From: Candidatus Kaistella beijingensis
Lineage (GTDB): Bacteria; Bacteroidota; Bacteroidia; Flavobacteriales; Weeksellaceae
Assembly (NCBI RefSeq): GCF_020084865.1
Contig: NZ_CP071953.1
Location: forward strand, 1,364,001 to 1,428,000
Direction of reading: 5' to 3'
DNA: 64,000 bases
The position numbers were made by a program, and so were the translations under genes. The notes under the pieces are model-generated. The model was given only the letters and a program-made list of their open reading frames with translations. It had not been told where the DNA came from and did no database searches. Positions 16,597-27,103 of this stretch are shown in pieces. How positions within the stretch are numbered: the first letter of the stretch is position 1; each line of letters opens with the position of its first letter.

Positions 16597-19500
16597 TTAA
16601 TTTCTAATTTTCCTAATTGATGTTGATGAACCCTGATTAATTTTTAAAATATAAACTCCGGCGGCGATATCTTTACCGCTAATGATGACTTCTTTGCTAT
16701 TACCTCGTTTATGAATGATTAGGCGACCAACCGTGTCGAAAACCTCAACACTGTTGATCTGCTTATTCAAAGATTTCACTACAAAATCTTTCCCATTGCG
16801 GTACACCATTACATTTTGATTTGAATTTTCACCAGTTGCTAAAGTAGTTTGGGGTTTGTAGATTATCTCAAACCGGTTCAGCAACTCGCCTTCATTTGCG
16901 GTGTAGCTGTATGAACCTTCACTTAAGTCTGTTACAATTCCTTGCAATTTATCCCTAAGATATATTTTCTGGTTGGTCGCAAAAATACCTTCTTTATATT
17001 CAATTCCAATGGTATAAGTTCCTACGCTGAAATTGTTGGATCCCAGGTGTACTACATCGTCAATTAAGAGTGGATAAATTCTACCCTGAATCGCCAATTT
17101 TTGATCATCCACCAAACTGTAAAAGCTATCGTTTGAGCTCATTGCAGGTGCGTCATATCCAAGATCAAAATCGTTTGAGCTTCCCTCTGCATAACCGATT
17201 AGCAATATATTCTTGTTTCCAACGGGTGAAGTTTGGTAGAGCCAAAAACGATCGGTCGAATTGCTGTTCGCAGATCTGGAGTTGAAAAACACAGAATACT
17301 TTGAACCATCTATATTTTCCTTGGTTCTTATGCTGTTATTGAACTTGAGCTTTTTCTCATCTGCATTCATATTTTCAACTGCAGGTTTTGCCAGAATAAG
17401 GAATCCTTGTCCTGGTTTCACAATTTTAGTAGGATATGCCGATGAGCCGCTTGCACTACCGGCCGCAGGAACTCCCCCTAGAAAGTTTAAAGTTGCGTAA
17501 TTATTAGCAGTATAATTGCTATAAGAGCCATTTCCTGTAGATATAACGGTACCGGTTACCGCATTGGTATTTGTCCAGAAATAGAAAACTCCATCAACCA
17601 CGGATGTGTTTTCGGCAACTAGTTTGCTTAAATCTATATTTGAAGGAAACGGATTGGAAACCATATTAAGTCCAGCCCTTTCTCTACCGTTAGGTGATGG
17701 GATTGCTGCATGATATTCCAGTGGAAAAGTAATATTATCATTCTCATTATTTGGTTTTCCGATGAATTTTCCCTGCCAAAATTCTCGAGTATTGGTGTTC
17801 CAGTTGTTTGGTGCCCGAATCGCATATCCTTTGGCTGGAACGAACGAGGTGGTGGCATAATTCGGCACAGAAGCAAACGATCCGTCTATCTCATTGTAGG
17901 TATAGAATCTCGTAGAAATTGTATTTGGCGAGAAACCTTTGAAAATCTGTCCCTGTACAGGCGAACCCCAATACGTATATTCCTGCCGCTTCATTAAAGA
18001 GAAGCGGTGTTGCTCGATTTTGGCTTTGGAATTATCGGCATTATCATTCTGCATGAGTATCGCGTTGTTATCTAAAAAGAAATTTCCGGTGGTTCCATTG
18101 GTATTGTCGATACCTCCTTTTGCCCAAAAGACATTGGGTTGTGGAGCGGTTGTACCATTAAAATCGGCAGTTGCAGGAACTTTCAACGTTGCATCGGCTG
18201 CAGAGACGGTGGTCATTTCGTTGACGATGGTTTCGCCGGTGGCGGTTTTGGTACCACTACCTGAAATTTTCAAATTGGCGTAATGAGCATCTGCTGGTTT
18301 GGAAACTGCTTTGTTTGTCACAATTTGTTCTACAGGTGAAGTTGTAACACCGTTATATTCAATTATTGAATTTGGTAAAAGTTCTATCGTTGGGTTGTTG
18401 GTTGCTTTTATCGCTGTAGTAGAACCACCAGAAAACCCATCGGGATTGGCAACTTTGAAAGTTCCTGTAATTGCCGAATTATTAGGATCTATTCCTTTTA
18501 CCGTAAACTTACCGCCCGACTGAAATGTAAGTCCTGATGTTGAGGTGGTTCCTGCGGAAACATCGGAGCCAGAAACTTCCACATTGAGGTACTGTTTTGG
18601 AGGGTTGCTTGCTCTTGCTTGAATTGGCTTGTCGCCAGCAAATTCAATAATCCCACCTGTCAAAGTATAATTTCCACCGAGACTTGGCTGAACACCACTT
18701 CGATAAATCTTATATCGCCCTCCCGACATTATTAATTCACCATCTTCCGCAGTAGCATCAGCAAATCCATAACCAGAATCATCAATAACTTTTCCTGTTC
18801 TGATTTCAAGTTTTCCGGCACTTGAAAATTTAATAATTCCGTTGTTTGATTTGAATTCAAGATCGTCGTTTAATGGTGGATTTTTAGTATCTAATTCTAC
18901 AATGACGTATTTGCTAGATGAATTAGAAGACAAACCATTCCCGGTAAACTGGTTCTTTTTTCCTTTATAATGATAGGTCGCATTTGTTGCATACGTTCTA
19001 CCTGCAGCTGGGGTTTGCACATTTCCAGTATTTGCAGTATTCGTGATACCATCTGGGGAAGTGATGACAAGCGTACTACTGTCCTCATTAGTAAAGGTTT
19101 GCGAAGTTCCGTTGAATTTGATAAGAAGTGGATCGGGAATATTTGGTGCAACAGGGTTATTGAATCCAAAATCGAATGTTGCGCCTGTACTTACTCTAAA
19201 AGTAGACTTGTCGCCCAAAGTGAGATTATTATTAATTAATTTTGTGTAACCTTTACTGACATTAAACGCAATGTTCGATGCAGTTAATTGATTTATTGCA
19301 TTGATATTTTGTGCGTTACTTGCGGTACCACCATTACGCACAAAATTAAATTTTGTATTAGTACTATTAGAAGTTGCAAATAAATTTCCACTCAAATTTA
19401 AATTTCCACTCAAGTTTATCGTACCTGTTCCACTGGCTTTGTTCATATCTAAATCACCAGAATTAATGTTTAGATCACCCAAAACATTCAGTTCTCCTAT

Positions 19501-22500
19501 ACCTCCAGCTACTTGACTTAAAATAATTGATCCTCCATCTAATTGTACATTTTTCAATACGTTCAGTGTCATTTTTAAACTACCACCAGCTAGTTGTAAA
19601 ACTGTTTTACCAGAGCCACTTTTTGATAAGTTTCCATTAACATTAATATTTTTTGAAGAACCGGTTGTAGTCTGGATCTGTATAGTACCTGCACCTTTTA
19701 TAATAAAATCACCACCTATGTCAATTGTACCGGCGTTTAGATTCATATTATTAGAAGTATCATCACTCTTAATTGAAAAATCTTTATTTGTCAATTTAAA
19801 GGTTTCATTTGGGAAGACCGTCCAATTCCCAGCAATCCCAGAAGTTCCTATGTCAATATCTAAATAACCGAATTTTGTTCCTAAACTATTATTGGTAATA
19901 TTAACTTCATTATTAAATAATTTTTGCGTCTGATCCCATTTGGTAAAGGAGAAAACCGATAGACCTGCAAAATTCTCATCACCTGTCCAAAGATTTTGTA
20001 AATAATTGTTAATGAAAACATAACCTTCATCTTCAACAGTGAATTTGGAGGTCGCATTTCGAACAAAATTATAGTATGCGCTTCCGATTGTTAAAGTTGC
20101 ATTTTTGCGTACATATAAATTTGTTCCTGCACCAATTGAAAAATATCCAATTACCTCAACGGTACCTGCTTTAATATCCAAGGACTTTCCATCTGCAATT
20201 CTTAACCCTGTAGTAGTATCGGCTGAATAAACATATCCTCCTTCAACAATAATATTATTATATGTTGCTCCACCTGCAACATTAACAGAACCACTATTTA
20301 AATAAATTGTTTCCGGTTTTGTTGTTAAATTCTGTGGGGAAAATGATGCACTTGGGCCTGTAACATCTACCCAAGTACTGCCATTCCATCTTTGCCAAGG
20401 ATATATACTAGATTGAGCATTAGTTGAATTAAAGAAAATATTGCCCAAAAAAGCTGGGTTGGTTCTATAATCACCATTTACATACGTAATTGCGCTTACG
20501 ACTACGTTTACTGTGGTGCTTCCGGCTTTATAATTGCTTGTAGCTGCTTGGTTTACGGTTAAAGTTTCTGTACCGGCATTTGCGCCAATTATTTGCCAAG
20601 GTGCAGAAGCAGATAGCGTAGCAAAACCGTTGTTTGAAATCGAATAACTTAAAGTTCCATTAGATGTAGAAGTAATATTTGCACCCGGCAAGTCGTAAGT
20701 ACCGCCTACTGATAGTGTAATTGTAGAGGTTGTAAATTGAGGAGTTCCTAAAGTAATATTTGCGAAAAGTCCTGTTGGCTGAATTAAGTTATAGTTTCCC
20801 GCATCGGTTCCTGAAATGGTGTAATTTGCAGTTACAACGATATTATTACCCACATTGGTTTGTGCGAAAGTTCCCGTGCCGGCAGAAAGGTTTACAGTAT
20901 CGCCACTTAAAACACCCGCCGTTATTGTTCCCCCGCTTATTGTTGCGGCATTTGTTCCGTCATATTCTTTGTTCTGTGCTGTAGCATTGGTAATATTTAA
21001 ATCTTTTTTGGTGATGTTTGCCGTAAGTGTGGGTTGAGTGAGCAAGTAATTGTCTGCACTTGCCCCAGTTAACATAAAGTTTGTGGTAACCGGTTTACCG
21101 TTCCCTGCATTTTTATTATTAAAGTTTGCATTTACTGAAGGCGATAATGCAACATCGTCACCAGTAACTTTATTATTGAGTGTAGGCGAGCCGTTTAGAA
21201 TGGCGGTAGTATTTGCATCGTAAGTTTTATTGTTTGCAGAAACACCGGTTATAGTGAGAGGTCTTTTATCTACAGTGAAACTTTGCGATACAGCAGTCGC
21301 CGCATTCCAATTTGAATTACCGCTTTGCGAGGCAGTAATGTTAGTTGTACCAGCTTTAAGAATGGTTAACATATTCCCAGAAACGGATGCTACGGTAGGA
21401 TTTGAACTTGTATAAGTTATTGTCAAACCTGATGTTGCATTGGCTGACAATGTTATATAAGCCGACCCATACTCCGCGTTTACTAAACTGCCAAAAGTTA
21501 TGGTTTGATTGGCTTTTCCAATATTAAAAGTAAAAGTCGCCGGGGAACTCGTTCCATTGGCATTTGTTGCAGTAACATCTACAGAATAATTACCTGCGGT
21601 AGTTGGTATACCCGAAAAAATTCTTGTTCCCGAATCAAAAGAAATTCCTGGAGGCAATGTTCCAGTAAGCGTATAGCTTGTTGGGTTATTCGTTGCTGAA
21701 ATTGTCTGCGAAAATGAAGTATCAACAGTACCTGTGTATGAAGCTCCAGTAACTACTGGCGGTGATGATGTGGTCACAGTTAAAGTTGCCGGATTGGAAG
21801 TTACACTACAAGTTCCCGAAGAAACTTTTACGCGGTATTGATACCCACTCATTGCGGTGGTAGTTGCTGGTGTGGTATAACTACTTGATGTTTCACCGCT
21901 AATATCACTCCATGTCGTTCCACTATTTGTGGAAACTTGCCATTGATAGGTAAGTGATAAACCAGAAGCCGCGACAGTAAAGTTGGCTGTGGCCGGAACG
22001 AGAACTGCTGTATCACTTGGGTTCATGGTAATTGTTGGGTTAGTGCAGGATAAAGTACCTTTTAAAATAACATCATCAATACCCGCAGTATTAATACCCT
22101 CATTTCCAGTAAAACGGATTCTCAGATTTGAGGTTGAAGGCAAACCTGTCATACTACGTAAATACCAACCGGCCGTACCAGTTCCGGTACTAAGATTTGT
22201 ATATGTTAATTGACTGTAATTAATGCCATCAGAACTTAACTCAACTTTAATCGGCTGGGTCGCTGCATTAGTTGCTTTTCGTAATCCTACTGATAATTGA
22301 AGACCAGTATAACCTGTAGTGTTGATTCCCGAAATTTCAATATACTTTGTGATAACGTTTAGTAAAACATTGCCATTTCCTGATGCGCCAGCATAAGTAG
22401 TACTTGGAGTACTAGTCCTAACGTCTGTTCCCGAAGTACCTGCCGTAAAGTTAAGAACACCATAATTCTGAAATCCCGTGTATATATTTACTGACGTATT

Positions 22501-22617
22501 TGCAGAAGGATTACCAAAATCCTCCGAAAAAACCGTCGTCTGCCCCCACCCTTTCACCGCCACAATCAGCAGTACCAGGAAAAATAATTTATATAAAGAA
22601 AATAGCTTTGTCTTCAT
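16597..22617 (-). CDS. Giant T9SS-secreted adhesin-like protein with Ig/He_PIG, MBG/YDG and beta-helix regions
   Basis: 2006 residues from ATG 22617, which begins a normal signal peptide (MKTKLFSLYKLFFL...GWGQ); an upstream ATG at 22638 would spoil it. Order of regions: jelly-roll-like domain (about 25-190), Ig-like (QWQVSTNSG), He_PIG (LTGTLPPGISF), bacterial Ig-like, two YDG/MBG repeats (NKTYDANTTA, NKEYDGTNAA), a long repetitive Gly/Asn/Ser beta region, then a C-terminal module shared with the next gene, and a type IX sorting tail (VEVFDTVGRLI...AGVYILKIN...KIRN). T9SS would export and anchor it on the cell surface; adhesion or biofilm use is inferred. The promoter TAATTTTG lies at 22636-22643. 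Confidence 0.88.
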   Translation of the reverse strand: MKTKLFSLYKLFFLVLLIVAVKGWGQTTVFSEDFGNPSANTSVNIYTGFQNYGVLNFTAGTSGTDVRTSTPSTTYAGASGNGNVLLNVITKYIEISGINTTGYTGLQLSVGLRKATNAATQPIKVELSSDGINYSQLTYTNLSTGTGTAGWYLRSMTGLPSTSNLRIRFTGNEGINTAGIDDVILKGTLSCTNPTITMNPSDTAVLVPATANFTVAASGLSLTYQWQVSTNSGTTWSDISGETSSSYTTPATTTAMSGYQYRVKVSSGTCSVTSNPATLTVTTSSPPVVTGASYTGTVDTSFSQTISATNNPTSYTLTGTLPPGISFDSGTRIFSGIPTTAGNYSVDVTATNANGTSSPATFTFNIGKANQTITFGSLVNAEYGSAYITLSANATSGLTITYTSSNPTVASVSGNMLTILKAGTTNITASQSGNSNWNAATAVSQSFTVDKRPLTITGVSANNKTYDANTTAILNGSPTLNNKVTGDDVALSPSVNANFNNKNAGNGKPVTTNFMLTGASADNYLLTQPTLTANITKKDLNITNATAQNKEYDGTNAATISGGTITAGVLSGDTVNLSAGTGTFAQTNVGNNIVVTANYTISGTDAGNYNLIQPTGLFANITLGTPQFTTSTITLSVGGTYDLPGANITSTSNGTLSYSISNNGFATLSASAPWQIIGANAGTETLTVNQAATSNYKAGSTTVNVVVSAITYVNGDYRTNPAFLGNIFFNSTNAQSSIYPWQRWNGSTWVDVTGPSASFSPQNLTTKPETIYLNSGSVNVAGGATYNNIIVEGGYVYSADTTTGLRIADGKSLDIKAGTVEVIGYFSIGAGTNLYVRKNATLTIGSAYYNFVRNATSKFTVEDEGYVFINNYLQNLWTGDENFAGLSVFSFTKWDQTQKLFNNEVNITNNSLGTKFGYLDIDIGTSGIAGNWTVFPNETFKLTNKDFSIKSDDTSNNMNLNAGTIDIGGDFIIKGAGTIQIQTTTGSSKNINVNGNLSKSGSGKTVLQLAGGSLKMTLNVLKNVQLDGGSIILSQVAGGIGELNVLGDLNINSGDLDMNKASGTGTINLSGNLNLSGNLFATSNSTNTKFNFVRNGGTASNAQNINAINQLTASNIAFNVSKGYTKLINNNLTLGDKSTFRVSTGATFDFGFNNPVAPNIPDPLLIKFNGTSQTFTNEDSSTLVITSPDGITNTANTGNVQTPAAGRTYATNATYHYKGKKNQFTGNGLSSNSSSKYVIVELDTKNPPLNDDLEFKSNNGIIKFSSAGKLEIRTGKVIDDSGYGFADATAEDGELIMSGGRYKIYRSGVQPSLGGNYTLTGGIIEFAGDKPIQARASNPPKQYLNVEVSGSDVSAGTTSTSGLTFQSGGKFTVKGIDPNNSAITGTFKVANPDGFSGGSTTAIKATNNPTIELLPNSIIEYNGVTTSPVEQIVTNKAVSKPADAHYANLKISGSGTKTATGETIVNEMTTVSAADATLKVPATADFNGTTAPQPNVFWAKGGIDNTNGTTGNFFLDNNAILMQNDNADNSKAKIEQHRFSLMKRQEYTYWGSPVQGQIFKGFSPNTISTRFYTYNEIDGSFASVPNYATTSFVPAKGYAIRAPNNWNTNTREFWQGKFIGKPNNENDNITFPLEYHAAIPSPNGRERAGLNMVSNPFPSNIDLSKLVAENTSVVDGVFYFWTNTNAVTGTVISTGNGSYSNYTANNYATLNFLGGVPAAGSASGSSAYPTKIVKPGQGFLILAKPAVENMNADEKKLKFNNSIRTKENIDGSKYSVFFNSRSANSNSTDRFWLYQTSPVGNKNILLIGYAEGSSNDFDLGYDAPAMSSNDSFYSLVDDQKLAIQGRIYPLLIDDVVHLGSNNFSVGTYTIGIEYKEGIFATNQKIYLRDKLQGIVTDLSEGSYSYTANEGELLNRFEIIYKPQTTLATGENSNQNVMVYRNGKDFVVKSLNKQINSVEVFDTVGRLIIHKRGNSKEVIISGKDIAAGVYILKINQGSSTSIRKIRN

Positions 22618-22635
22618 CTCAAAGAATTTAGGGTG

Positions 22636-22643
22636 CAAAATTA
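22636..22643 (-). promoter_or_regulatory. Predicted -7 element of the adhesin gene
   Basis: TAATTTTG on the minus strand, 18 bp before the ATG at 22617; a TTG (22659-22661) sits 15 bp upstream, slightly closer than the usual 17-23 bp. Confidence 0.5.
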
Positions 22644-22839
22644 CATTTTTTTTAATTTCAATTTTTAAATTTTTGTTAATTATTTATTAAAATGACTACC
22701 CTTTTTTCAACGGTTTGCAAAATTGGTTTATACAATCCGCCGAAAAACATGCATATTATTACATTCTTTGAATAAAACCCAACAACAAAAAGGTTTACAG
22801 AAGAAAATTATTCTTAAACGGCTTGTTGTAAAGGGATTG

Positions 22840-22945
22840 ATGAGTTTGGCGAGGTAGTGGGATTGATAGGAAGCAACCACCCAGCTGCTGGCTGCGCCGA
22901 CGCACCACCCCTCCAAAGGAGGGGAAGATTTCCGCTCGATTGACA
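22840..22945. repeat. G+C-rich intergenic repeat-like segment with perfect hairpin
   Basis: Within the 394 bp gap between the two T9SS genes, a G+C-rich block contrasts with the AT-rich surroundings. It holds the 17-bp hairpin CCCCTCC-AAA-GGAGGGG at 22908-22924, and the text GCTGCGCCGACGCACCACCC. Such short G+C-rich palindromic blocks occur dispersed between genes in many flavobacteria. No ORF or terminator T-run goes with it. The rest of the gap holds only the promoter of one gene and the terminator of the other. Confidence 0.45.
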
Positions 22946-22961
22946 TGGGTGGTAATTAAAA

Positions 22962-22991
22962 CAAAAAAAGACGCCCTAAAAAAGGCGTCTT
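22962..22991 (-). terminator. Rho-independent terminator of the second T9SS gene
   Basis: Stem AAGACGCC (22968-22975) with GGCGTCTT (22984-22991), 8-nt loop, and a run of seven to eight T residues on the minus strand directly after the stem. It stands about 20 bp past the stop at 23012. Confidence 0.88.
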
Positions 22992-23011
22992 GCTATATTT
23001 ACTTGTTTTTC

Positions 23012-26000
23012 TTATTTTCGAATCTTCTTGCTATACTGATCACCGTTTTTCAAAATGACGTTCACAACATAGATTCCATCCACGAAATCAGCAGCAGGGA
23101 ATCTCACCTCGCTAGAATTACTTTTCTTTAGGAGAGACATTCTACCAGAGGTATCAAAAACCTCTACCGTACTGATAGAACCGCTATCTGAACGTACCAC
23201 AAAATCTGCTCCGTCTCGATATATTAAAACTCCATCTTTTGCATTACTGTCTGTGGCAAGCACCGCGCCCGGTTTGTAAATAATTTCGAAACGGTTATTG
23301 TTTAACCCTGCAACACTTGTATAGGTGTAGGATGCTTCAGACAGATTGGTGATGATTCCGGTTTGATTATCTTTTAAGTAAATCGCCTGACCTCCCGCAA
23401 AAACACCTTCCCGATCGCCGAGTGAAATGGTGTAATTACCATCCTGGAAATGGCTCATTCCCAAAGTCACCACATCGCTATCTGCGAACGGATACTGTCG
23501 CCCTTGAATCAATAACCTTTTATTCTCATTCATCATAAAGAACTGGTCGTTGCCGTTTCCAGGGAAAATGGCATCATAACCCGCATCATAACCATTTGTA
23601 CCGCCCTCGACATATCCGATCAAAACCGTATTTTTGGTGTCGATTGGTGTGATTAAATTCAACCAGAATCTAGATTTTTCGTTGTTCGCACCTGTTCCTT
23701 TATTAAAGAAAGGCGCCGCATTTCCCAGCTCGGTACGAATATGGTTTTTAAACTGAACCGAACCATTTTGAGCTACTTCCGCAAGAAAACCTTGTCCAAC
23801 TTTAATTATATTTGATGGAGCTGGCCCAACAGATGCTCCCGTAGAAGTGGTGGCACTTACTCCACCCACTCCGGAATAAGATGCATAACCGTTTCCGTTA
23901 TAGCTTCCAAAGGTTCCGTTTCCGGTGGTGGTATTACCGGTCCAAGTTGCATAATTAGTCCAGAAATAAAAAGTTCCGGTCAATAAGCCAACATTATCTG
24001 CCTTTAATAAATCAAGATTGATATTGGACGGATAGGGATTCCCAATCAAGTTTCGCCCTTTTCCTGCACCGGAATAAGTAACAGGCACACCCGGAATCAG
24101 ACCATTATTTGGTTTACCGGTAAAAGTGCCGACAAATGTTGAAGCGCTTGCCGGCGAAAAATTATCAGGTGCACGAATCACATATCCTTTTCCTGGCACC
24201 ATTGGTGCTGAATTGGCGATTGTGGTAAATGAATCGTCAATTTCATTGTATCTGTAAAATCTGCTATTAACGGTAAGTGGAGAAAACGCTTTCAACTGCT
24301 GATTGTCCACAGGTGTTCCCCAATAGGTATAATCGAGCCGTTTCATTGTAGAGTTGCGTTTTACCATGATATTGTTACCCATAAAAGTACCGCTATCGTT
24401 AATTTGGATTAGGTTTCCATTAGATTCCACCACGATATTGCCGGTGTTGGTAATATTGTTTAAAACTTCCACGAAAGAGTTGGCACCAATAGTAAGTGTA
24501 GCACCTGCATCTACTGTACAGTTACAAGCCTTGAAACTTCCATTAACCGAGCTATCGTAATCGCTTTTGATAATCGCAGCTATTCCATTTCCATTTGGTG
24601 TCCCTAGATCCCAACCGTTGTTATAAGTTGATGCAGCACCCACGGTTACTACTCCGCTTATATTGGTCGTGCCGTTCCATTGCCCACCACCTGAAGCTGA
24701 ATATCCTACATAATACCAAGAGCATCCTGCATTTCTAAATCGATACGTGTAATAATATGTACCAGCAATAGTAGGTCTGAAATCAACTACATACTCATCG
24801 TTATTCGTTCCGCCACCTCCAGCATTAAAAGTAGGAGTAAAAGTTGTCCAGTTTGCAGCTGGCCAAGTACTAGGATCGGCAGATCCTGTACCGTAACCAA
24901 ACTGCACTTCTATTTTTGTAGATGGTCCTGTTACAGCATTAGTTGCTGTCGTAATACCTTCTTGGTAAACCTGACCATATACCAGATACTCGGACGCAGC
25001 ACACATATATCCCGTCTCAGAACTTTGGGTCATCAATCCACCGTAGGTGATTGAAGTTACCAATACATTTGAACTCGTTACCATTCCACAAGAATTTGTT
25101 ACCGTAACATGATAAGTCCCATTCTTTGTTGGAGTATATGAGTTTGAATTGTTACCAACTGGGTTGCTTCCCTCATACCACTGATACGCAGCGTTACTGC
25201 CAGTTACAGCAATAGTGAGCGGGCTATAGTTCGTACCACAAACCAATTGCTCTACCGGTTGGTTTGCAATTGCCAAAGCATTATCAACGATTAATGTTCT
25301 TACCGGACTAGTTGATGCATTATACAAACCGTTATCTCCGCCATATACGAAACCGCATGATCCCGATTTAAATCTGAAAGTATAGTTATAAGTTCCTGCC
25401 ACCGTAGGAGTCCAGGAATATTTGAATTCATCATTATTACCATTTTGCAAATTAAAAGTTGCGGCAACCCAAGTCCACCCAGTAGAAGAGGTAGGATCAC
25501 TGCTTGTGGTCGAATATCCAAAATCCGCTGACACTCCTACTCCTTGTCCCGCAGCTTCCGTTATTCCTGAGATATAAACCTGTCCTGTTGGTGTCAATGA
25601 AGTTCCAGAACAAACTGCACTTGCAAGCCCAGAGTTGATGTTGGCCCAACTTGCGACTTTTCCAATAATAATTGCAACAGAATCTGAATACGCTGTACTC
25701 GCTGAAAAAGAGCAATTCACCTTCAATCGATACCAAGTGGTTTGTGTAATGGTTGGCGTTGTATAATTTGTATAAGTTGATGATGCAGTTCCGATATTTG
25801 TAAACGTAGTTCCATCAGTTGAACTCTGCCATTGATAGGTAATTCCACTAAAGCCGGAAGTATAACCACTCGCAGAAATCGTTGTACTTCCTGAATCACA
25901 AAATGATTTAACAGCGGCAGAAATCGTACCACCAGAAGGTGTGCCTGTACAAGCAGTTATTCCTTTTATTACAATATTATCGATAACAAATCCTGGTTGG

Positions 26001-26617
26001 TTGCGTGTACTATTATCATTGTTCCATCGAAAACCTATCTGAAAAATAGTATTATCAACCGATGAGGGTAAAGAAACTATTGCGGATTGGGTCGTGGAAT
26101 TATCATAATATCTTCCATCATTATTTGGTCCTCCTGTTGCCATAGCAATCCAAGTTCCTGTAGTTCCCAATCTATATACTACTTGTCCATAATCATAATA
26201 AGTACCAAAACGGCTTCTTTCCCCATCTGCTTTCCAGTTGAAGTTAATTGTTATAGAACCATAATTGTTTGTATTTATCGTCCTATACACTACAATTGAG
26301 GTATCTGGATTTGTATTTCTATAATTTCCCGGAATTACGCTGTCTCCATCATAATTAGCAATCATCAACGAGTTTCCATCAATATTATAATTTAATGCAT
26401 ATATTCCCCAAATGTTTGCACTTACTCCATTCGTTGGTGTTATACTACTCATCCATCCGCTGTATGGTATTGAAGTTAAATAACCCGTATTCAATGAATT
26501 AAAATTCTCAGAGTAAATAGTAGTCTGGGCTTTTAATGGAAAAGCTGTAAAAGTAAAAAATATAAAAATCCAGAATGTATGCAGGTTTCTGCGTAAATAG
26601 ATAGATTTATTTTTCAT
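23012..26617 (-). CDS. T9SS-secreted multidomain surface protein
   Basis: 1201 residues. The signal peptide ends ...FPLKAQ. An N-terminal jelly-roll-like domain (about 30-220) is followed by Ig-like segments (ITYQWQSSTDGTTF; YQWYEGSNPVG) and repeated CBM-like regions of the GTYNYTFRF/GTYYYTYRF type. The C-terminal ~480 residues match the adhesin at 16597: YTYWGTPV, YRYNEIDDSF, PGKGYVIRAP, VLIGYVEGGTNGYDAGYDA. It ends with a type IX sorting domain (VEVFDTSGRMS...DGIYVVNV...KIRK). Predicted to be exported through T9SS and displayed or released. No catalytic domain was recognised, so the function is structural or adhesive by inference. It has its own terminator and -7 element, so it is monocistronic. 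Confidence 0.88.
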   Translation of the reverse strand: MKNKSIYLRRNLHTFWIFIFFTFTAFPLKAQTTIYSENFNSLNTGYLTSIPYSGWMSSITPTNGVSANIWGIYALNYNIDGNSLMIANYDGDSVIPGNYRNTNPDTSIVVYRTINTNNYGSITINFNWKADGERSRFGTYYDYGQVVYRLGTTGTWIAMATGGPNNDGRYYDNSTTQSAIVSLPSSVDNTIFQIGFRWNNDNSTRNQPGFVIDNIVIKGITACTGTPSGGTISAAVKSFCDSGSTTISASGYTSGFSGITYQWQSSTDGTTFTNIGTASSTYTNYTTPTITQTTWYRLKVNCSFSASTAYSDSVAIIIGKVASWANINSGLASAVCSGTSLTPTGQVYISGITEAAGQGVGVSADFGYSTTSSDPTSSTGWTWVAATFNLQNGNNDEFKYSWTPTVAGTYNYTFRFKSGSCGFVYGGDNGLYNASTSPVRTLIVDNALAIANQPVEQLVCGTNYSPLTIAVTGSNAAYQWYEGSNPVGNNSNSYTPTKNGTYHVTVTNSCGMVTSSNVLVTSITYGGLMTQSSETGYMCAASEYLVYGQVYQEGITTATNAVTGPSTKIEVQFGYGTGSADPSTWPAANWTTFTPTFNAGGGGTNNDEYVVDFRPTIAGTYYYTYRFRNAGCSWYYVGYSASGGGQWNGTTNISGVVTVGAASTYNNGWDLGTPNGNGIAAIIKSDYDSSVNGSFKACNCTVDAGATLTIGANSFVEVLNNITNTGNIVVESNGNLIQINDSGTFMGNNIMVKRNSTMKRLDYTYWGTPVDNQQLKAFSPLTVNSRFYRYNEIDDSFTTIANSAPMVPGKGYVIRAPDNFSPASASTFVGTFTGKPNNGLIPGVPVTYSGAGKGRNLIGNPYPSNINLDLLKADNVGLLTGTFYFWTNYATWTGNTTTGNGTFGSYNGNGYASYSGVGGVSATTSTGASVGPAPSNIIKVGQGFLAEVAQNGSVQFKNHIRTELGNAAPFFNKGTGANNEKSRFWLNLITPIDTKNTVLIGYVEGGTNGYDAGYDAIFPGNGNDQFFMMNENKRLLIQGRQYPFADSDVVTLGMSHFQDGNYTISLGDREGVFAGGQAIYLKDNQTGIITNLSEASYTYTSVAGLNNNRFEIIYKPGAVLATDSNAKDGVLIYRDGADFVVRSDSGSISTVEVFDTSGRMSLLKKSNSSEVRFPAADFVDGIYVVNVILKNGDQYSKKIRK

Positions 26618-27103
26618 AGCAGGGTGTTTTAGATAGATGTGGTTATTATGTTTTTATAAAAAAGCAAAACTTTAATTGGCAAATTTATGAATTAATATCT
26701 TATTTTTCATAAAATACGTTAAAAAATAAAGTTTTTTTTCGCTAAAATCTCCCTTATTTATTTAGTGCAAGAATTCATAACATCAGAATAGCGTCAGTAA
26801 TTAAATCCTTCCATCAAGTTTTCCGACGAAATTTTTCCGAAATAATCAGTTACATCAATGGCCAAATTATTTTTAAACTGTCCAAATTTCTGTCGCCATT
26901 AAAACTGCTGTCATGCCAACGACCGGAGGAATCTTGCAGATCGTTCATTCTTATAAGGTAGGTTCAGGATAAACATTAGGCTTGTGGCCGCTTGGAGAGC
27001 AGCGGCAGCGCTGGGTCTTGGAGAGGCAACAGGAATATTAAGATGCGTTAGTTTCCCAACCATCACCCAACATTTTTCCCTATTTTTGTCAAAATATTTT
27101 CTT
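26618..27103. other. Intergenic region: promoter of the T9SS gene, repeat-like segment, lplA leader
   Basis: 486 bp between divergent genes. A minus-strand -7 element TAAATTTG is at 26680-26687 (62 bp leader). At 26909-26940 there is TGTCATGCCAACGACCGGAG, resembling the TGTCATTGCGAGG-type dispersed repeat seen in three copies at 41704-41863. At about 26975-27025 there is a G+C-rich stretch unlike its surroundings. A plus-strand TATTTTTG (27081-27088) lies 15 bp before the lplA ATG and is a plausible -7 element. An in-frame ATG at 26984 would add 40 residues of low-complexity, non-conserved sequence and is not the likely start. Confidence 0.5.

Noticed and set aside
26984..27103. Longer N-terminus for lplA
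   Set aside because: The added 40 residues are low-complexity and unlike LplA; ATG 27104 gives the normal family start and follows a -7 element.
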